A stretch of DNA of 5,887 bases. It comes from a bacterium (GTDB lineage: Bacteria > Spirochaetota > UBA4802 > UBA5550). A program made the translations under genes and the position numbers. Below the pieces are notes generated by a model that saw nothing but the letters and a program-made list of their open reading frames with translations, made no database searches and was not told the origin of the DNA. The stretch lies in the NCBI GenBank assembly GCA_024224995.1, contig JAAENB010000450.1:1-5887 (forward strand), written 5' to 3'. Below are positions 5,763 through 5,887 of the stretch, piece after piece (the first letter of the stretch is position 1; every line of letters begins with the position of its first letter).

Positions 5763-5887
5763 AGAAACTAAATTTTGCGAGCTGCATCTGGCCTGGAAGT
5801 AGTATGGGCTCTTTGGGTTGTGAGGACTGTTTGAGCGGAGCGAGTTCCGCAGCAATCCAAAGAGCCCATACTACTTCCAGGCCCGCG
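5763..5887 (+). repeat. Palindromic element, copy 2 (right end cut by window end)
   Basis: Positions 5778-5887 repeat 1-110 with one substitution (C5850 versus G73, in the loop). The stem arms are at 5790-5820 and 5853-5883, with the core at 5827-5849. The left flank AGAAACTAAATTTTGC (5763-5778) is the perfect reverse complement of the right flank of copy 1 (116-131). It is therefore the likely left outer inverted repeat of the complete element; its right partner falls beyond the window. It lies about 60 bp from copy 3, with the core in the opposite orientation. Confidence 0.88.

Noticed and set aside
5590..5887. Repeats as a CRISPR array
   Set aside because: Only two core copies occur close together, in opposite orientation, without regular spacers or cas genes.

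Overview
The window reads as a piece of a diderm (Gram-negative) bacterial chromosome or contig. The evidence is an OmpA-like envelope protein with a PD40 (TolB-type) propeller, a small protein with a signal peptide and an outer-membrane-barrel-like end, and a DUF1343/NamZ-type muramidase. Base composition is moderately AT-rich, with very AT-rich intergenic DNA. The taxon cannot be fixed from this sequence. A spirochaete or another diderm lineage rich in Rpn/PD-(D/E)XK proteins is a reasonable guess, not a demonstrated one.

Layout, left to right. Positions 1-131 hold a palindromic element with a 31-nt inverted-repeat stem, cut by the window start. It abuts the ribosome binding site of a small unrecognised four-helix membrane protein (148-537), which is followed by a probable Rho-independent terminator. 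An Rpn-family PD-(D/E)XK protein (731-1621) runs tail to tail, 2 nt away, into a 610-residue membrane-anchored PD40 / Lys-rich linker / OmpA-like protein on the minus strand (1624-3456). A 173-bp AT-rich divergent promoter region follows. It leads to a two-gene plus-strand unit: a coiled-coil plus beta-barrel-like envelope protein (3630-4424) and, overlapping it by 10 nt with a GTG start, a DUF1343/NamZ-family protein without a visible signal peptide (4415-5587). The last 300 bp contain no gene. They hold two large palindromes: a 112-nt one directly after the NamZ-like stop codon, and a second copy of the element that begins the window.

What stands out is the family of palindromes. Three copies share an identical 23-nt apical core (50-72, 5827-5849, and inverted at 5633-5655). 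Copies 1 and 2 have one arm sequence and copy 3 has a completely different one, each arm being self-complementary. Copies 1 and 2 match at 109 of 110 positions and are also the two ends of the window. The sequence just outside copy 2 on its left is the exact reverse complement of the sequence just outside copy 1 on its right (16 nt). The element therefore probably has nested inverted repeats, an outer AT-rich pair and an inner stem, around a conserved loop. This could be a non-autonomous palindromic mobile element, a structured transcript element, or partly a product of how the contig was closed or broken.

The protein genes point to envelope and peptidoglycan biology: a peptidoglycan-associated OmpA-like protein (with an altered ligand site), an outer-membrane-barrel candidate and a muramidase-family enzyme. 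Their functional link is inferred only from adjacency.
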